Source of the DNA: Homoserinimonas sp. | GTDB lineage: Bacteria > Actinomycetota > Actinomycetes > Actinomycetales > Microbacteriaceae | DNA: 42,773 bases | Reading direction: 5' to 3' | NCBI GenBank assembly: GCA_025464755.1 | Contig: JAODMI010000087.1 | Location: 1-42,773 of the forward strand | In this document: in pieces, positions 1-10,504 of the stretch | Numbering within the stretch: position 1 is the first letter of the stretch | Layout: every line of letters begins with the position of its first letter | Translations under genes and position numbers: made by a program | Notes under the pieces: model-generated | Told to the model about the DNA's origin: nothing | Seen by the model: the letters and a program-made list of their open reading frames with translations, nothing else | Database searches by the model: none

Positions 1-891
<891 letters not shown>

Positions 892-905
892 GCAGTAGAT
901 AGCAC

Positions 906-936
906 AAGGGCGGCTCCCGAAGGGGGCCGCCCTTTT
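906..936 (+). terminator. Rho-independent-like terminator after groEL
   Basis: AAGGGCGGC-loop-GGCCGCCCTTTT, 15 bp after the groEL stop. Confidence 0.85.
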
Positions 937-946
937 GCGTAGCCGT

Positions 947-1237
947 TTATCGGGTGAAGCGCTGCATGTTCAGATGCTCGATCTCCGCATACTGCCGGGC
1001 GGCCTGCCCAAGTGCCTGCACCAGAGCGGCCAACGTCTGCTCGACACGCTGCTCGGTCGTCCACCAATCAGTGACGACACCCTGAAAGAGAGTTGCGGCC
1101 TGTCCCGTCCAGGAGCTCTGCACACTCAGCAGTTGTCCGTGCAGTGCAGCCATCTCCGATTGAATTCTGGAGATCGACGACAGCGCGGCTGATCCCGCTG
1201 CCTGTACAGCATCGCTGTCCACCTGAAACCGGGTCAT
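947..1237 (-). CDS. WXG100 family protein (ESAT-6-like)
   Basis: 96 aa helical protein with a central W-x-G motif (SSWTGQAATLFQ). Confidence 0.85.
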   Translation of the reverse strand: MTRFQVDSDAVQAAGSAALSSISRIQSEMAALHGQLLSVQSSWTGQAATLFQGVVTDWWTTEQRVEQTLAALVQALGQAARQYAEIEHLNMQRFTR

Positions 1238-1317
1238 GTCGTGCTCCTCACGTCAGGCCCGGGGTAGTGCGGGCGTCCGTGAGACACGGTAGGTTCCGCA
1301 TCCGCCGGCCGGCACAA

Positions 1318-2991
1318 TCAGCGTGCGGTTGTGCTGAGTGGCGCCACATAGTCCGGGGGGAGGAGAGGAAGGCTGAGGCGGAATGTTGCGCCACCCCCCG
1401 GAGTTTCCAGCACCTCAACTTGCCCCTTGTGCTGGGCGACGATAGCCGCGACGATGGCCAAGCCAAGTCCGCTGCCACCCGTCTCGCGTGCACGGGACGT
1501 GTCGGCGCGCCAGAACCGTTGAAAGATTTTTTCGCGGATCTGCGGGGCAATGCCTTCGCCGTGATCGATGATGTCGAGGAGCGCGACACGACGCTCTGCG
1601 TCCACTTGCAGCCCCAGCTCGATGGGGCTGCCTGCGGGGGTGAACCGCAGGGCATTGCCCAGCAGGTTGGTGACCACCTGACGGAGCTTGTTTTCATCGC
1701 CGAGGACGACGGCAGGTATGACGAGGGCGGCGGGTTCGACTGGCGTCGGTTGCTCCATCGGTGGGATGCTGCCCGTCGCCTTGCTCTGCCGCGCCCGCAG
1801 AGAGCGCAATCGGGCCAACTGGGCACCAGCAAACGCGATCGGTCCGGTGGTGGTCGTCAACGGCCTAGTGGGTGACTCCGGCGCGTCAGCCAGACTCTGC
1901 GACTCGGGAATTTCTGGTTCGACGACGACAACATCGACGGCGCGGTCCGGTTGTGACGCCATGGCATCCAGGGCCGCATCCTGCACGATGGGAAGAAGAT
2001 CCACCGGGGTAAGGCTTAGTGCCTTCGCTTCATCGGCACGGGCCAGCTCGAGGAGGTCCTCGACCAGCCCGCCCATTCGGATGGCTTCCTTCTCGATCCG
2101 CTCCATGGCCTGAGAAACTTCTTCTGGAGTCTGAAGGGCACCCATTCGGTACAACTCCGCGTACCCTCGTACCGACACCAGCGGGGTGCGCAGTTCATGG
2201 CTGGCATCGCCGACGAAGCGCCGCATCTGCTCAATAGTTTTGGCGCGATCTCCGAACGCGCGGTCGATGCGGTTAAGCATGGTGTTGAGCGAGCGGTTGA
2301 GCCGGCCAACCTCGGTGTTCGGTGTGGTGCCGGGCAGTCGTTGGCTGAAGTCTCCCTCGGCGATGGCGGCGGCGGTGGCCTCCACCTCCCGCAGCGGGCG
2401 GAACGTTGATGTGACCAAAACCCGGGTAAGGGCGGCGCTCAAAATCACCACAGATAAGGAGAAGCCGAGAAAGATCGCCGTATAACGGGCGATCGTCGAG
2501 TTGGTGTCATCCAGGCTGAGGCCGACGACCTGAGTGACCAGCACACGGGAGCTGGCGATTTCTACGGGAAACGCGATCACGCGCATCTGGCTGGTGCGCG
2601 CGTCGTTTTGGACCGTGAACGCGCTATCGCTGTTGCTGATCACGTACGGCAGGGTGAGCTGGTCCAGGGCCGGCCGCATCAACCGTTGGTCGTCGTCCAG
2701 ATTGTCGTCGATAAGGTTGCCGTCAAAGTCGAGTGCGGCTAAGTAGAACGGCGACTGCGCGCCGATCTGGTCGCTGGAGCTCACTGTGTCGTCCAGGTCG
2801 ATCCGTGTGGGCAGCTCCGCCGCGACCGCCCTGATCTGTTCGTCAACCTTGTCGAGCAGGTAGGTGCGCAAAACGGTCATAGTGCCGACACCCGCCACGA
2901 GCAGCCCCATGGTCACGATGAAGACGGTGACGCCGGTGATCTTGGTCCGAAGCGAGATCGCGTTCCACCACTCAGTCGGCTGTTCGTGCAT
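1318..2991 (-). CDS. Sensor histidine kinase (two TM segments, HAMP, HisKA, HATPase_c)
   Basis: HAMP-like region followed by FVGDASHELRTPL H-box, N-box (NLLGNALRFTP) and G-boxes (DHGEGI, GSGLGLAIV). Confidence 0.95.
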   Translation of the reverse strand: MHEQPTEWWNAISLRTKITGVTVFIVTMGLLVAGVGTMTVLRTYLLDKVDEQIRAVAAELPTRIDLDDTVSSSDQIGAQSPFYLAALDFDGNLIDDNLDDDQRLMRPALDQLTLPYVISNSDSAFTVQNDARTSQMRVIAFPVEIASSRVLVTQVVGLSLDDTNSTIARYTAIFLGFSLSVVILSAALTRVLVTSTFRPLREVEATAAAIAEGDFSQRLPGTTPNTEVGRLNRSLNTMLNRIDRAFGDRAKTIEQMRRFVGDASHELRTPLVSVRGYAELYRMGALQTPEEVSQAMERIEKEAIRMGGLVEDLLELARADEAKALSLTPVDLLPIVQDAALDAMASQPDRAVDVVVVEPEIPESQSLADAPESPTRPLTTTTGPIAFAGAQLARLRSLRARQSKATGSIPPMEQPTPVEPAALVIPAVVLGDENKLRQVVTNLLGNALRFTPAGSPIELGLQVDAERRVALLDIIDHGEGIAPQIREKIFQRFWRADTSRARETGGSGLGLAIVAAIVAQHKGQVEVLETPGGGATFRLSLPLLPPDYVAPLSTTAR

Positions 2992-3030
2992 TACTGAAGG
3001 GTACGCGTTGTGGCTGGGTCGACACCCAAG

Positions 3031-3723
3031 CTAGACCTTGCTGGCTTTCAGCATGTACCCGAAGCCGCGCTTGGTCTGGATGACAGGCTCGTCCGAGTAC
3101 TGGTCGAGCTTGCGGCGAAGGTAGGAGACGTATGACTCGACAATGCCTGCATCACCGTTGAAGTCGTACTCCCACACGTGATCGAGGATTTGCGCCTTGC
3201 TGAGCACCCGATTCGGATTCAACATGAGGTAGCGAAGAAGTTTAAACTCGGTCGGGCTTAACTCGATCTGTTCGTTGCCGATCGTGACCTCATGTGTGTC
3301 CTGGTCCATCGTGAGCTCGCCCGCCCGGATGATGGCATCCTCTTCATCCTGCATCGTCCGGCGCAGAATGGCTTTGATGCGGGCCACGATCTCGTCCAAG
3401 CTGAAGGGCTTGGTTACGTAGTCGTCGCCGCCGACTGTGAGGCCGGTTATTTTGTCTTCGGTGTCGTCTTTCGCCGTCAGGAACAAGATGGGGGCGGTGT
3501 AACCGGATGCCCTCAGTCGCTTGGTCACGCCGAAGCCGTTCATGTCAGGCAACATCACGTCGAGGATGATCAGGTCTGGTTCCTCTTCGAGGACGGCTGA
3601 GATGGCTTGGGCGCCGTTACCAACGGCACGTACGGCGAAACCGGCAAATCGGAGGCTGGTGGTCAGAAGGTCGCGGATATTCGGTTCGTCATCAACGATG
3701 AGAACTCTTGGTCCATCACTCAT
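3031..3723 (-). CDS. OmpR/PhoB-type response regulator
   Basis: Receiver domain (VLIVDDEPNIRDLL, LIILDVMLPDMNG, KPFSLDE) plus winged-helix C-terminus (SPTEFKLLRYLMLN...VESYVSYLRRKLD); directly upstream of the kinase. Confidence 0.95.
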   Translation of the reverse strand: MSDGPRVLIVDDEPNIRDLLTTSLRFAGFAVRAVGNGAQAISAVLEEEPDLIILDVMLPDMNGFGVTKRLRASGYTAPILFLTAKDDTEDKITGLTVGGDDYVTKPFSLDEIVARIKAILRRTMQDEEDAIIRAGELTMDQDTHEVTIGNEQIELSPTEFKLLRYLMLNPNRVLSKAQILDHVWEYDFNGDAGIVESYVSYLRRKLDQYSDEPVIQTKRGFGYMLKASKV

Positions 3724-3795
3724 AGAGTCAGTATCTGCGTGTTAGCTGGAGGTTGTCTGGGAGGCAAGGAGGCGGTGCAGTGGCAGCATGGGTGC

Positions 3796-4698
3796 ATGGA
3801 CTTTCCTCTGCCGCCGCTGAGGTTCCCTGTTCGTACGCTGGGCGCACGCACGATCGATTTCTCGCGGCAGGTTGCCGTGATGGCCATCGTCAATCGAACC
3901 CCCGATTCGTTCTACGACGGCGGTGCCACATTTTCTTTAGACCGAGCGGTATCCGCGTCCTTGCAAGCTGTAGCGGACGGTGCTGATTGGGTGGATATCG
4001 GGGGAGTGCCTTTCGCCCCCGGGGCACCGTTGCCGGTGGGGGAGGAGACAGACAGAGTCGTGCCGGTCGTCAAAGCGGTGCGGGCAGAATCCGATGCCAT
4101 CATCTCGGTCGACACGTTCCATATTCAGGTTGCTCGCCGCAGCATCGAGGCCGGCGCGAACGTGATCAACGACACGACTGGGCTCAGCAATCCTGAGCTC
4201 GCGCGAGTGGTGGCGGATAGCGAAGCCAGCATCGTGATCACGCACAGCCTCGCGGCGCCGCGGACGCCGTACCCGGCGCCTTCGTACGCCGACGTGGTCA
4301 CCGACGTTGTTGCATTCCTTCGCACAAAGGTTGAGCTGGCGATGCAATTGGGTGTGCCAGCGAACAGAATTTTCGTGGACCCCGGTCATGACCTGAACAA
4401 GAACACGCTGCACTCTCTGGAGATCACCCGCCGCCTGAGCTCAATAACGGCGCTTGGCCTGCCGACGCTGGTGGCCGTATCAAATAAAGACTTCATTGGT
4501 GAAACGCTAAACCGTCCGAAGAGGGAACGGCGCGAAGGATCGATTTCAGCGGCCATCGCCTGCGTCCTGGCCGGTGCGCGGATCGTGCGCGTACATGATG
4601 TCGCGCCGACGGTCGCCGCCATGCGCATGACTGAAAGCATCCTGGGCTTACGGGAGCCGGTATACCTGAAACACAACATGGGTGAATCTAATGCCTGA
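3796..4698 (+). CDS. Dihydropteroate synthase-family protein, FolP2-like divergent paralogue
   Basis: VAVMAIVNRTPDSFYDGG and VINDTTG are DHPS-like; other motifs diverge (GGVPFAPG, DPGHDLNKNT, SNKDFIGETL). Confidence 0.85.
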   Translation: MDFPLPPLRFPVRTLGARTIDFSRQVAVMAIVNRTPDSFYDGGATFSLDRAVSASLQAVADGADWVDIGGVPFAPGAPLPVGEETDRVVPVVKAVRAESDAIISVDTFHIQVARRSIEAGANVINDTTGLSNPELARVVADSEASIVITHSLAAPRTPYPAPSYADVVTDVVAFLRTKVELAMQLGVPANRIFVDPGHDLNKNTLHSLEITRRLSSITALGLPTLVAVSNKDFIGETLNRPKRERREGSISAAIACVLAGARIVRVHDVAPTVAAMRMTESILGLREPVYLKHNMGESNA

Positions 4699-5440
4699 GC
4701 CGACCATCTCTTGCTTGGTGGGCGGGGCGGATGCTGCAACTGACGATGAGTTGATTGCTTTGTATTCCGTCGCCGACCGCAGAGTTCCGTGGCTGAGGGC
4801 AAACTTCGTATCGAGCCTTGACGGCGCGGGCACCCACGCCGGAGTCTCTGCGGGGCTCGGCACGGCGGCCGATAAACGCGTCTTCGCCCTCCTGCGTCGC
4901 CTCGCCGATGTCATCATTGTGGGTGCAGGAACCGTGCGCGCCGAAGGCTACCGTGGCATGCGCCTTGACGGGGCATCCGTAAACTGGCGCAAAGCCCATG
5001 GTTTGCCGTCGGAGCCAGTATTTGCCGTTGTTTCGTCGAATCTGAACTTCGACCCCGCCGTATTCGACGGCTACCCGGTGCGGCCGCTGGTGCTCACCGG
5101 CGCGGCGGCTCCGGGTGAGCGGTTGGCGGCCCTGTCGGGTGTCGCGGACATCATCGTGTGCGGCGAGGATCGCGTGGACATCCAGGCGCTGCGCCAAGCG
5201 CTGGTGCTTCGCGGGCTCACCCAGTTGCATAGTGAAGGTGGCCCCAGCCTGTTTGGTGCGTTGATCGCGGATGGCGCCGTTGATGAGCTGTGCCTGACGC
5301 TGAGCCCATTGCTGGAGGGCGGTGATGCGCCGCGCATCACCCGCGGCGCGGCTGAGATGCAGCGGGCGATGGAGCTGCGGCACGTGCTCGCGTCGGACGA
5401 TGGAACACTGCTGCTGCGCTACACGGCCCGACTGGGCTAG
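4691..5440 (+). CDS. RibD C-terminal / dihydrofolate reductase-fold pyrimidine reductase family protein
   Basis: FVSSLDGAGT, DVIIVGAGTVRAEGY, LTQLHSEGGPSLFGALIADGAVDELCLTLSPLL; ATG overlaps the upstream stop (ATGCCTGA). Confidence 0.88.
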   Translation: MPEPTISCLVGGADAATDDELIALYSVADRRVPWLRANFVSSLDGAGTHAGVSAGLGTAADKRVFALLRRLADVIIVGAGTVRAEGYRGMRLDGASVNWRKAHGLPSEPVFAVVSSNLNFDPAVFDGYPVRPLVLTGAAAPGERLAALSGVADIIVCGEDRVDIQALRQALVLRGLTQLHSEGGPSLFGALIADGAVDELCLTLSPLLEGGDAPRITRGAAEMQRAMELRHVLASDDGTLLLRYTARLG

Positions 5441-5450
5441 CGAGGCCGAT

Positions 5451-7091
5451 CTAGGCGACCAGGGTGTCAGCGTCGATGATCTCGTAGCTGTACCCCTGCT
5501 CCGCTAGGAAACGCTGCCGATTTTGCGCGAAATCCTGGTCGACAGTGTCACGGGCCACCAGAGTGTAGAAGTTTGCCGGCAGGCCACTCTCTTTGGGACG
5601 TAGCAGGCGGCCCAGTCGCTGAGCTTCCTCCTGTCTAGACCCAAACGACCCGGATACCTGGATGGCCACAGTCGCCTCCGGCAGGTCGATGGAGAAGTTG
5701 GCCACCTTTGACACAACCAACACCGTGATGCTTCCCTCGCGGAAGGCTTGGTACAGCCGCTCCCGCTCGTCAATGGGCGTGCTGCCGGTAAGCTTCGGCG
5801 CATCCAAAGTGGCTGCCAGTTCATCGATCTGGTCGAGGTACTGGCCGATCACCAAAATGCGTTCGCCTGCATGTTTTCGTACAAGGTCACGCACGACAGC
5901 GAGCTTGGCCGGTGCGGTCGCCGCCAGACGGTAGCGTTCGTCGTCAGCGGATGCCGCATACTCGAGCCGGTCTTGCTGCGGCAAGTCAATGCGCACCTCG
6001 TAGCAGGACGCAGGCGAGATGAACCCTTGAGCCTCGATCTCCTTCCACGGAGCGTCGAATCGCTTAGGGCCAATGAGACTGAACACGTCCCCTTCGCGCC
6101 CGTCCTCGCGGACGAGTGTGGCGGTTAGGCCGAGGCGACGACGTGCCTGCAGGTCAGCCGTGAGTTTGAATACAGGAGCCGGCAGCAGGTGCACCTCGTC
6201 GTAAATGACCAGGCCCCAGTCGAGGGCGTCAAGCAACTCAAGGTGCGCGTACTGCCCCTTCCTTTTCGCCGTGAGGATCTGGTATGTCGCAATGGTGACC
6301 GGCTTGACCTCCTTCACCTGGCCGGAGTACTCCCCGACCTCCTCCTCGGTGAGAGTGGTGCGCTTGAGCAGTTCTGTGCGCCATTGCCGGGCCGACACCG
6401 TATTTGTGACAAGGATGAGGGTGTTCGTTTTCGCCGTCGCCATCGCGCCAGCTCCGACGAGCGTCTTGCCCGCACCACAGGGGAGAACGACGACACCCGA
6501 CCCGTGCTGCATGAAGTTCTCGACCGCATGGTTTTGGTAGGGCCTAAGCGCCCAGCCCGTGTTATCCAAAGCGATTTCATGTGGCGTTCCGGGGGTGTAC
6601 CCGGCGAGGTCCTCGGCCGGCCAACCCAACTTCAGTAGCTCCTGCTTAAGCTGTCCACGCGCCCACGGCTGCATGACGAAGGTATGCGGGCCACGTTTCT
6701 CGAAGAGCAAACCAGCCACCTTCTTGGCGCGGGAGATTTCGGAGAGCACCGCGGCATCGGTCGCCGTCAAGGTGAGCACGCCGTCATCGTTTCGCTCGAT
6801 GACGAGGCGTCCGTACCGGGAGACTGTCTCGGTGATGTCAATCGCGACACTTTGGGGAATCGCGAATTTCGAGTAGCGCTCGAGGGTTGCCAACATATCT
6901 TCGGCAGTATGGCCAGCGGCGCGCGCGTTCCACAAGCCCAGCCGGGTGATGCGGTAGGTGTGGATGTGCTCTGGTGCCCGCTCCAGCTCGGCGAAAATGG
7001 CGAGGTCGTGGCGGGCATCCGCAGCATCAGGGTGCGCTACTTCGAGTAACACCGTTCGGTCGCTTTGCACGATCAGGGGGCCGTCGGTCAT
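5451..7091 (-). CDS. XPB/Rad25-type DEAD/DEAH-box repair helicase
   Basis: Walker A VVVLPCGAGKTLVG, DEVH box (VIYDEVHLLPA), helicase C-terminal VSKVANFSIDLPEATVAIQVSGSFGSRQEEAQRLGRLLRPK. Confidence 0.95.
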   Translation of the reverse strand: MTDGPLIVQSDRTVLLEVAHPDAADARHDLAIFAELERAPEHIHTYRITRLGLWNARAAGHTAEDMLATLERYSKFAIPQSVAIDITETVSRYGRLVIERNDDGVLTLTATDAAVLSEISRAKKVAGLLFEKRGPHTFVMQPWARGQLKQELLKLGWPAEDLAGYTPGTPHEIALDNTGWALRPYQNHAVENFMQHGSGVVVLPCGAGKTLVGAGAMATAKTNTLILVTNTVSARQWRTELLKRTTLTEEEVGEYSGQVKEVKPVTIATYQILTAKRKGQYAHLELLDALDWGLVIYDEVHLLPAPVFKLTADLQARRRLGLTATLVREDGREGDVFSLIGPKRFDAPWKEIEAQGFISPASCYEVRIDLPQQDRLEYAASADDERYRLAATAPAKLAVVRDLVRKHAGERILVIGQYLDQIDELAATLDAPKLTGSTPIDERERLYQAFREGSITVLVVSKVANFSIDLPEATVAIQVSGSFGSRQEEAQRLGRLLRPKESGLPANFYTLVARDTVDQDFAQNRQRFLAEQGYSYEIIDADTLVA

Positions 7092-7140
7092 AGCGCGCCA
7101 GTCTACTTGTCGCCGCTGGTGCAGATCCTGACCAGCTCGA

Positions 7141-9000
7141 TCAGCGCGGAGGCCCAACCGACGCGATACTTGACAGCGGCAGTGTACGAGAGATGTCTGC
7201 CTTGCGGTCGAGAGCGCGCAGTCGCCCGCCAGCGATGCTGGCCGGTTCCAACTGGAAGTCGACGACGGTGCCGTTCGGCATGCGCACACTGACCGTAAGA
7301 ACGGCCTTGGAGCGGATCGCGGCGTCCAACTGCTTCGCCAGCCAGGCCTGGCCATCCTCGTCTTGCGACTGACCGCCAGCACGTAGCCGTCCAACCAGTT
7401 CAGTGACCGGGTCGACGAACGACGCGCGCACTGGACGCGCGACTTTTTTGCGCTCCAACACCACGATCTCGCCTTGTGAGTTTTCGGCAGCTACGGGGTA
7501 ACGTGCGTCGCTCAGCGTCCAAAAGACGACGTCGAGCGGAAAACGGCAGACGATCCGGTGCGTTTCCACGCGTTGCAGGGACAGCGAGGAAAGACTTTGG
7601 TCGACCGCCATCGTGTCGAGCAGGTTGGTGTCTTCTGACCGCAGGTAGCTGCGTGCCCCGAACATGGAATCTCCGGGTTCGCTGCCGTCACCGTTCAGTT
7701 CTCCCACGCGAACTAGGCCGTAGCGAGCGGATGCCTCGGAGACAAGGTACCCGAGAGGCTGCGGGATTCCGGTCAACGAGATCTCACGCAGGAACGAGAG
7801 AATGCTGTGTGCCGTCTCTCCCGCCGCAAGCGCCCGGTTGACGCTTGATGTGGACACGCGGTAGGTGGCAGCCAGCGCCCGGTTCTCAATGTCAGCGATT
7901 ATGCGTAGACGCGAATCCACGGAAGGGGTCAGCGGCCCCGGTGCGACGACGGACAGGTCGTGCTGGAGGTACACCTTCTCGACTTCCGCCGGCAGCAAGG
8001 GGCGCATCGCCGCTTCGGCATGCGCTGACTTCCCCGCCAACATGAGCGCGCCCGGCCCGCTGGGAGCCTGGTTTGCGGTGATGCCCAGCAGTTCAGCGTC
8101 GCGTGTGTATTCGACGACGCGGGCGTCCATCCACTCGCCACCGGCAGGGAAAAGCCAGTCGATGTACGACCGCAAACCCTCGCTCCACAGGGCATGCGAT
8201 CTGCTGCGCAGGAGGTCTCGGATGTCTGCAGGCAGCCGCGCGAACCAGCCATCGGCTAAAACGCGCCAGCGCGTCGCAGTCGGCTGCAGCAACCAGGAGT
8301 TACCGAGTTCCGTTGTCAACCACGCGCCCGCTTCACGGCACACAAGCATCGCACGCTCGGCAACGGCCAGGTAGGCCATCACGGTATTCAAATCGACCGA
8401 CATGGCGTTAGCCAGCCGTTTGTTGTCCGGTAGGGCGATGCCGCCTTTGGCCAGTTCGCGCGCTGGTTCCCGCTCAAGCTCAAGGAGAAGCTCGGTCACC
8501 GCATTCGTCGAAGTGAATGCCCGCTCAGAGGCAAGCCGGTCAATGAAGCGAAGTTCAACATCCGGAACCGGCTCCAGGGCGGCCGGTGCATCACCTGACA
8601 GAAGATTTTCGAGTGAGGGCAGGCCGACGGTTGGCCAGGAGCGCAATTGTTCGCTCACGCAGTCGTAGGCGGTCACTGTGTCGCCATCCACCTGAACCAG
8701 CAGCAGGCTGTGCGGAAGGTGCAGACGCGCGCGGATGATTGAGGTTGCAAGGCCGAGGTGCGCAGCGAGCTGGGAGAGCGTTGAGGTTCCCATCTCGCCC
8801 AGGCTTGCCAGCACGGCCAGCGTTCCGCGGTCGAGACGGGTGAGCGCCAACTGAACAGACGCCTTTGCAAGAAAGGCGTCGGCAAGGTCAAAAAAATCCT
8901 TGATTCCCACGATCGGAAGCTCGCGTGCGGCGATAGCGCGCACCAGGCTCGCGTCATCGAGGCTTCGCAGGCGGCTTGCGAGAGACAGCGTGTTGCTCAT
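7141..9000 (-). CDS. Helicase-associated (XPB/Ssl2 N-terminal-like) domain protein
   Basis: 619 aa, upstream of and co-directional with the XPB helicase, as in other actinobacteria; N-terminus LASRLRSLDDASLVRAIAARELP. Confidence 0.85.
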   Translation of the reverse strand: MSNTLSLASRLRSLDDASLVRAIAARELPIVGIKDFFDLADAFLAKASVQLALTRLDRGTLAVLASLGEMGTSTLSQLAAHLGLATSIIRARLHLPHSLLLVQVDGDTVTAYDCVSEQLRSWPTVGLPSLENLLSGDAPAALEPVPDVELRFIDRLASERAFTSTNAVTELLLELEREPARELAKGGIALPDNKRLANAMSVDLNTVMAYLAVAERAMLVCREAGAWLTTELGNSWLLQPTATRWRVLADGWFARLPADIRDLLRSRSHALWSEGLRSYIDWLFPAGGEWMDARVVEYTRDAELLGITANQAPSGPGALMLAGKSAHAEAAMRPLLPAEVEKVYLQHDLSVVAPGPLTPSVDSRLRIIADIENRALAATYRVSTSSVNRALAAGETAHSILSFLREISLTGIPQPLGYLVSEASARYGLVRVGELNGDGSEPGDSMFGARSYLRSEDTNLLDTMAVDQSLSSLSLQRVETHRIVCRFPLDVVFWTLSDARYPVAAENSQGEIVVLERKKVARPVRASFVDPVTELVGRLRAGGQSQDEDGQAWLAKQLDAAIRSKAVLTVSVRMPNGTVVDFQLEPASIAGGRLRALDRKADISRTLPLSSIASVGPPR

Positions 9001-9041
9001 GTTCCCCGCAAATCGTTGATTACGCGTCGTTGCCTGAAGAT

Positions 9042-9317
9042 CTAGTTGGCCGGGTTACCGTTTCGCTTTGACCGCTTAACCGTACTGACAATCAGCAGTG
9101 CGATGGTGAGAATCATAGCCACGGGCAAAGCGAACAAGGGAAGCATGATGATGGATGGCCACGCGCCCTGACTGAATCCGTCGTTTTCTCCGGCACCGAC
9201 CGACGTGCCGATGATGACGGCCACGAAGCTCGCCAGGGACAACAATACGAGCGCAGCGATCATGTAGGCCATAACGCGTTGACTACGATTGACAGGCACC
9301 GGATCTTCTTTTGTCAC
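9042..9317 (-). CDS. Small membrane protein, two TM segments
   Basis: 91 aa with two long hydrophobic segments and a basic C-terminus. Confidence 0.7.
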   Translation of the reverse strand: MTKEDPVPVNRSQRVMAYMIAALVLLSLASFVAVIIGTSVGAGENDGFSQGAWPSIIMLPLFALPVAMILTIALLIVSTVKRSKRNGNPAN

Positions 9318-9390
9318 ATCGACAAGACTAAGGGCACCGGATGCCCGTAGGCTTACGGGTTACAGCACGCGCACAAGGAAGAGGTACGCC

Positions 9391-9774
9391 ATGCCTACCG
9401 GCAAGGTCAAGTTTTACGACGAAGAGAAGGGCTTCGGCTTCATCAGTTCTGATGATGGTCAGGAGGTCTTTTTGCACGCCTCTGCGCTGCCATCCGGTAT
9501 CACCGCGGTTAAGGCGGGCACGAAACTTGAGTTTGGAATCGCTGACGGCAAACGTGGCGCTCAGGCGCTTTCTGCTCGCATCGTCGACGCGCCGCCGAGC
9601 CTGGCCAAGATGAGCCGTAAGCCGGCAGATGACATGGCGATCATTATCGAAGACCTGGTCAAGCTGCTCGACGGCATTGGTACCAACCTCAAGCGCGGCC
9701 GCTATCCAGAATCAAGTCACAGCAAGAAGATTGCCGCCATGTTGCGTAAAGTCGCGGACGAACTGGATGTTTGA
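9391..9774 (+). CDS. Cold-shock domain protein (CspA/CspB-type with C-terminal extension)
   Basis: MPTGKVKFYDEEKGFGFISSDDGQEVFLHASAL with RNP1/RNP2 motifs; about 60 aa extension. Confidence 0.95.
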   Translation: MPTGKVKFYDEEKGFGFISSDDGQEVFLHASALPSGITAVKAGTKLEFGIADGKRGAQALSARIVDAPPSLAKMSRKPADDMAIIIEDLVKLLDGIGTNLKRGRYPESSHSKKIAAMLRKVADELDV

Positions 9775-10441
9775 AGCCCGTTCCGCAGACTTCGCACTCG
9801 CTAAAACGGCCTTGCTGGAAATCACACCAGCGAGCACCGTTGGTCAACCCGCCGGCTCCATCGATGAGGGTGACGGTGTTATCTCGGTCTATTTTGAGAA
9901 CACCATGCCGGGTTACATCGGGTGGCGTTGGACTGTCAGCATCGCGCATGTGGCAGACGCACAGCCAACGGTTCTCGAAACCGAGCTGACCCCTGGCGAC
10001 GGCGCACTGTTGTCGCCGGAATGGATTCCCTGGGCCGACCGTCTTGCCGACTACACGGAGGCGCAGACGGCCGAAGGGTTGGTGGCCGATCTGGTCGATG
10101 GTGAGCCGGACGACGACTTCGATGACGACGATGATGTCAACGACGATGAGCCATTGCTGCACAGCGGCGACCTCGACGGGGTCGATATCGATTCGCTAGA
10201 AGATGTCGACGATGATGATGACGACGACGACGATGACGATGACGATGACGATGACGACGACGATGATGACGAAGACGACGATGATGAAGACGACGATGAC
10301 GACGATGACGACGACGACGACGACGATGATGACGACGATGAAGACGACGATGATGTCAACGACGATGAAGATGATGACGACGACGATGAAGATGATGACG
10401 AAGATGACGGTGACGAGGCCGAAGACGACGTGCGCCGATAG
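9767..10441 (+). CDS. DUF3027 family protein with poly-Asp C-terminal tail
   Basis: MFEARSADFALAKTALLE...MPGYIGWRWTVSIAHV...LLSPEWIPWADRL; start overlaps the csp stop (ATGTTTGA). Confidence 0.88.
   Translation: MFEARSADFALAKTALLEITPASTVGQPAGSIDEGDGVISVYFENTMPGYIGWRWTVSIAHVADAQPTVLETELTPGDGALLSPEWIPWADRLADYTEAQTAEGLVADLVDGEPDDDFDDDDDVNDDEPLLHSGDLDGVDIDSLEDVDDDDDDDDDDDDDDDDDDDDDEDDDDEDDDDDDDDDDDDDDDDDEDDDDVNDDEDDDDDDEDDDEDDGDEAEDDVRR
10201..10422 (+). repeat. GAC/GAT trinucleotide tract encoding poly-Asp/Glu
   Basis: About 220 bp of almost uninterrupted GAY/GAA codons. Confidence 0.97.
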
Positions 10442-10504
10442 CGCCTGCACCGTCCGGTAGTGCAGTGCGGGCAGCGTCGACGCTGCCCGCCACGAAACGC
10501 GGGT

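Noticed and set aside
1093-1875. 260-aa plus ORF opposite WXG100/histidine kinase
   Set aside because: Antisense to confidently assigned genes; high-GC shadow ORF
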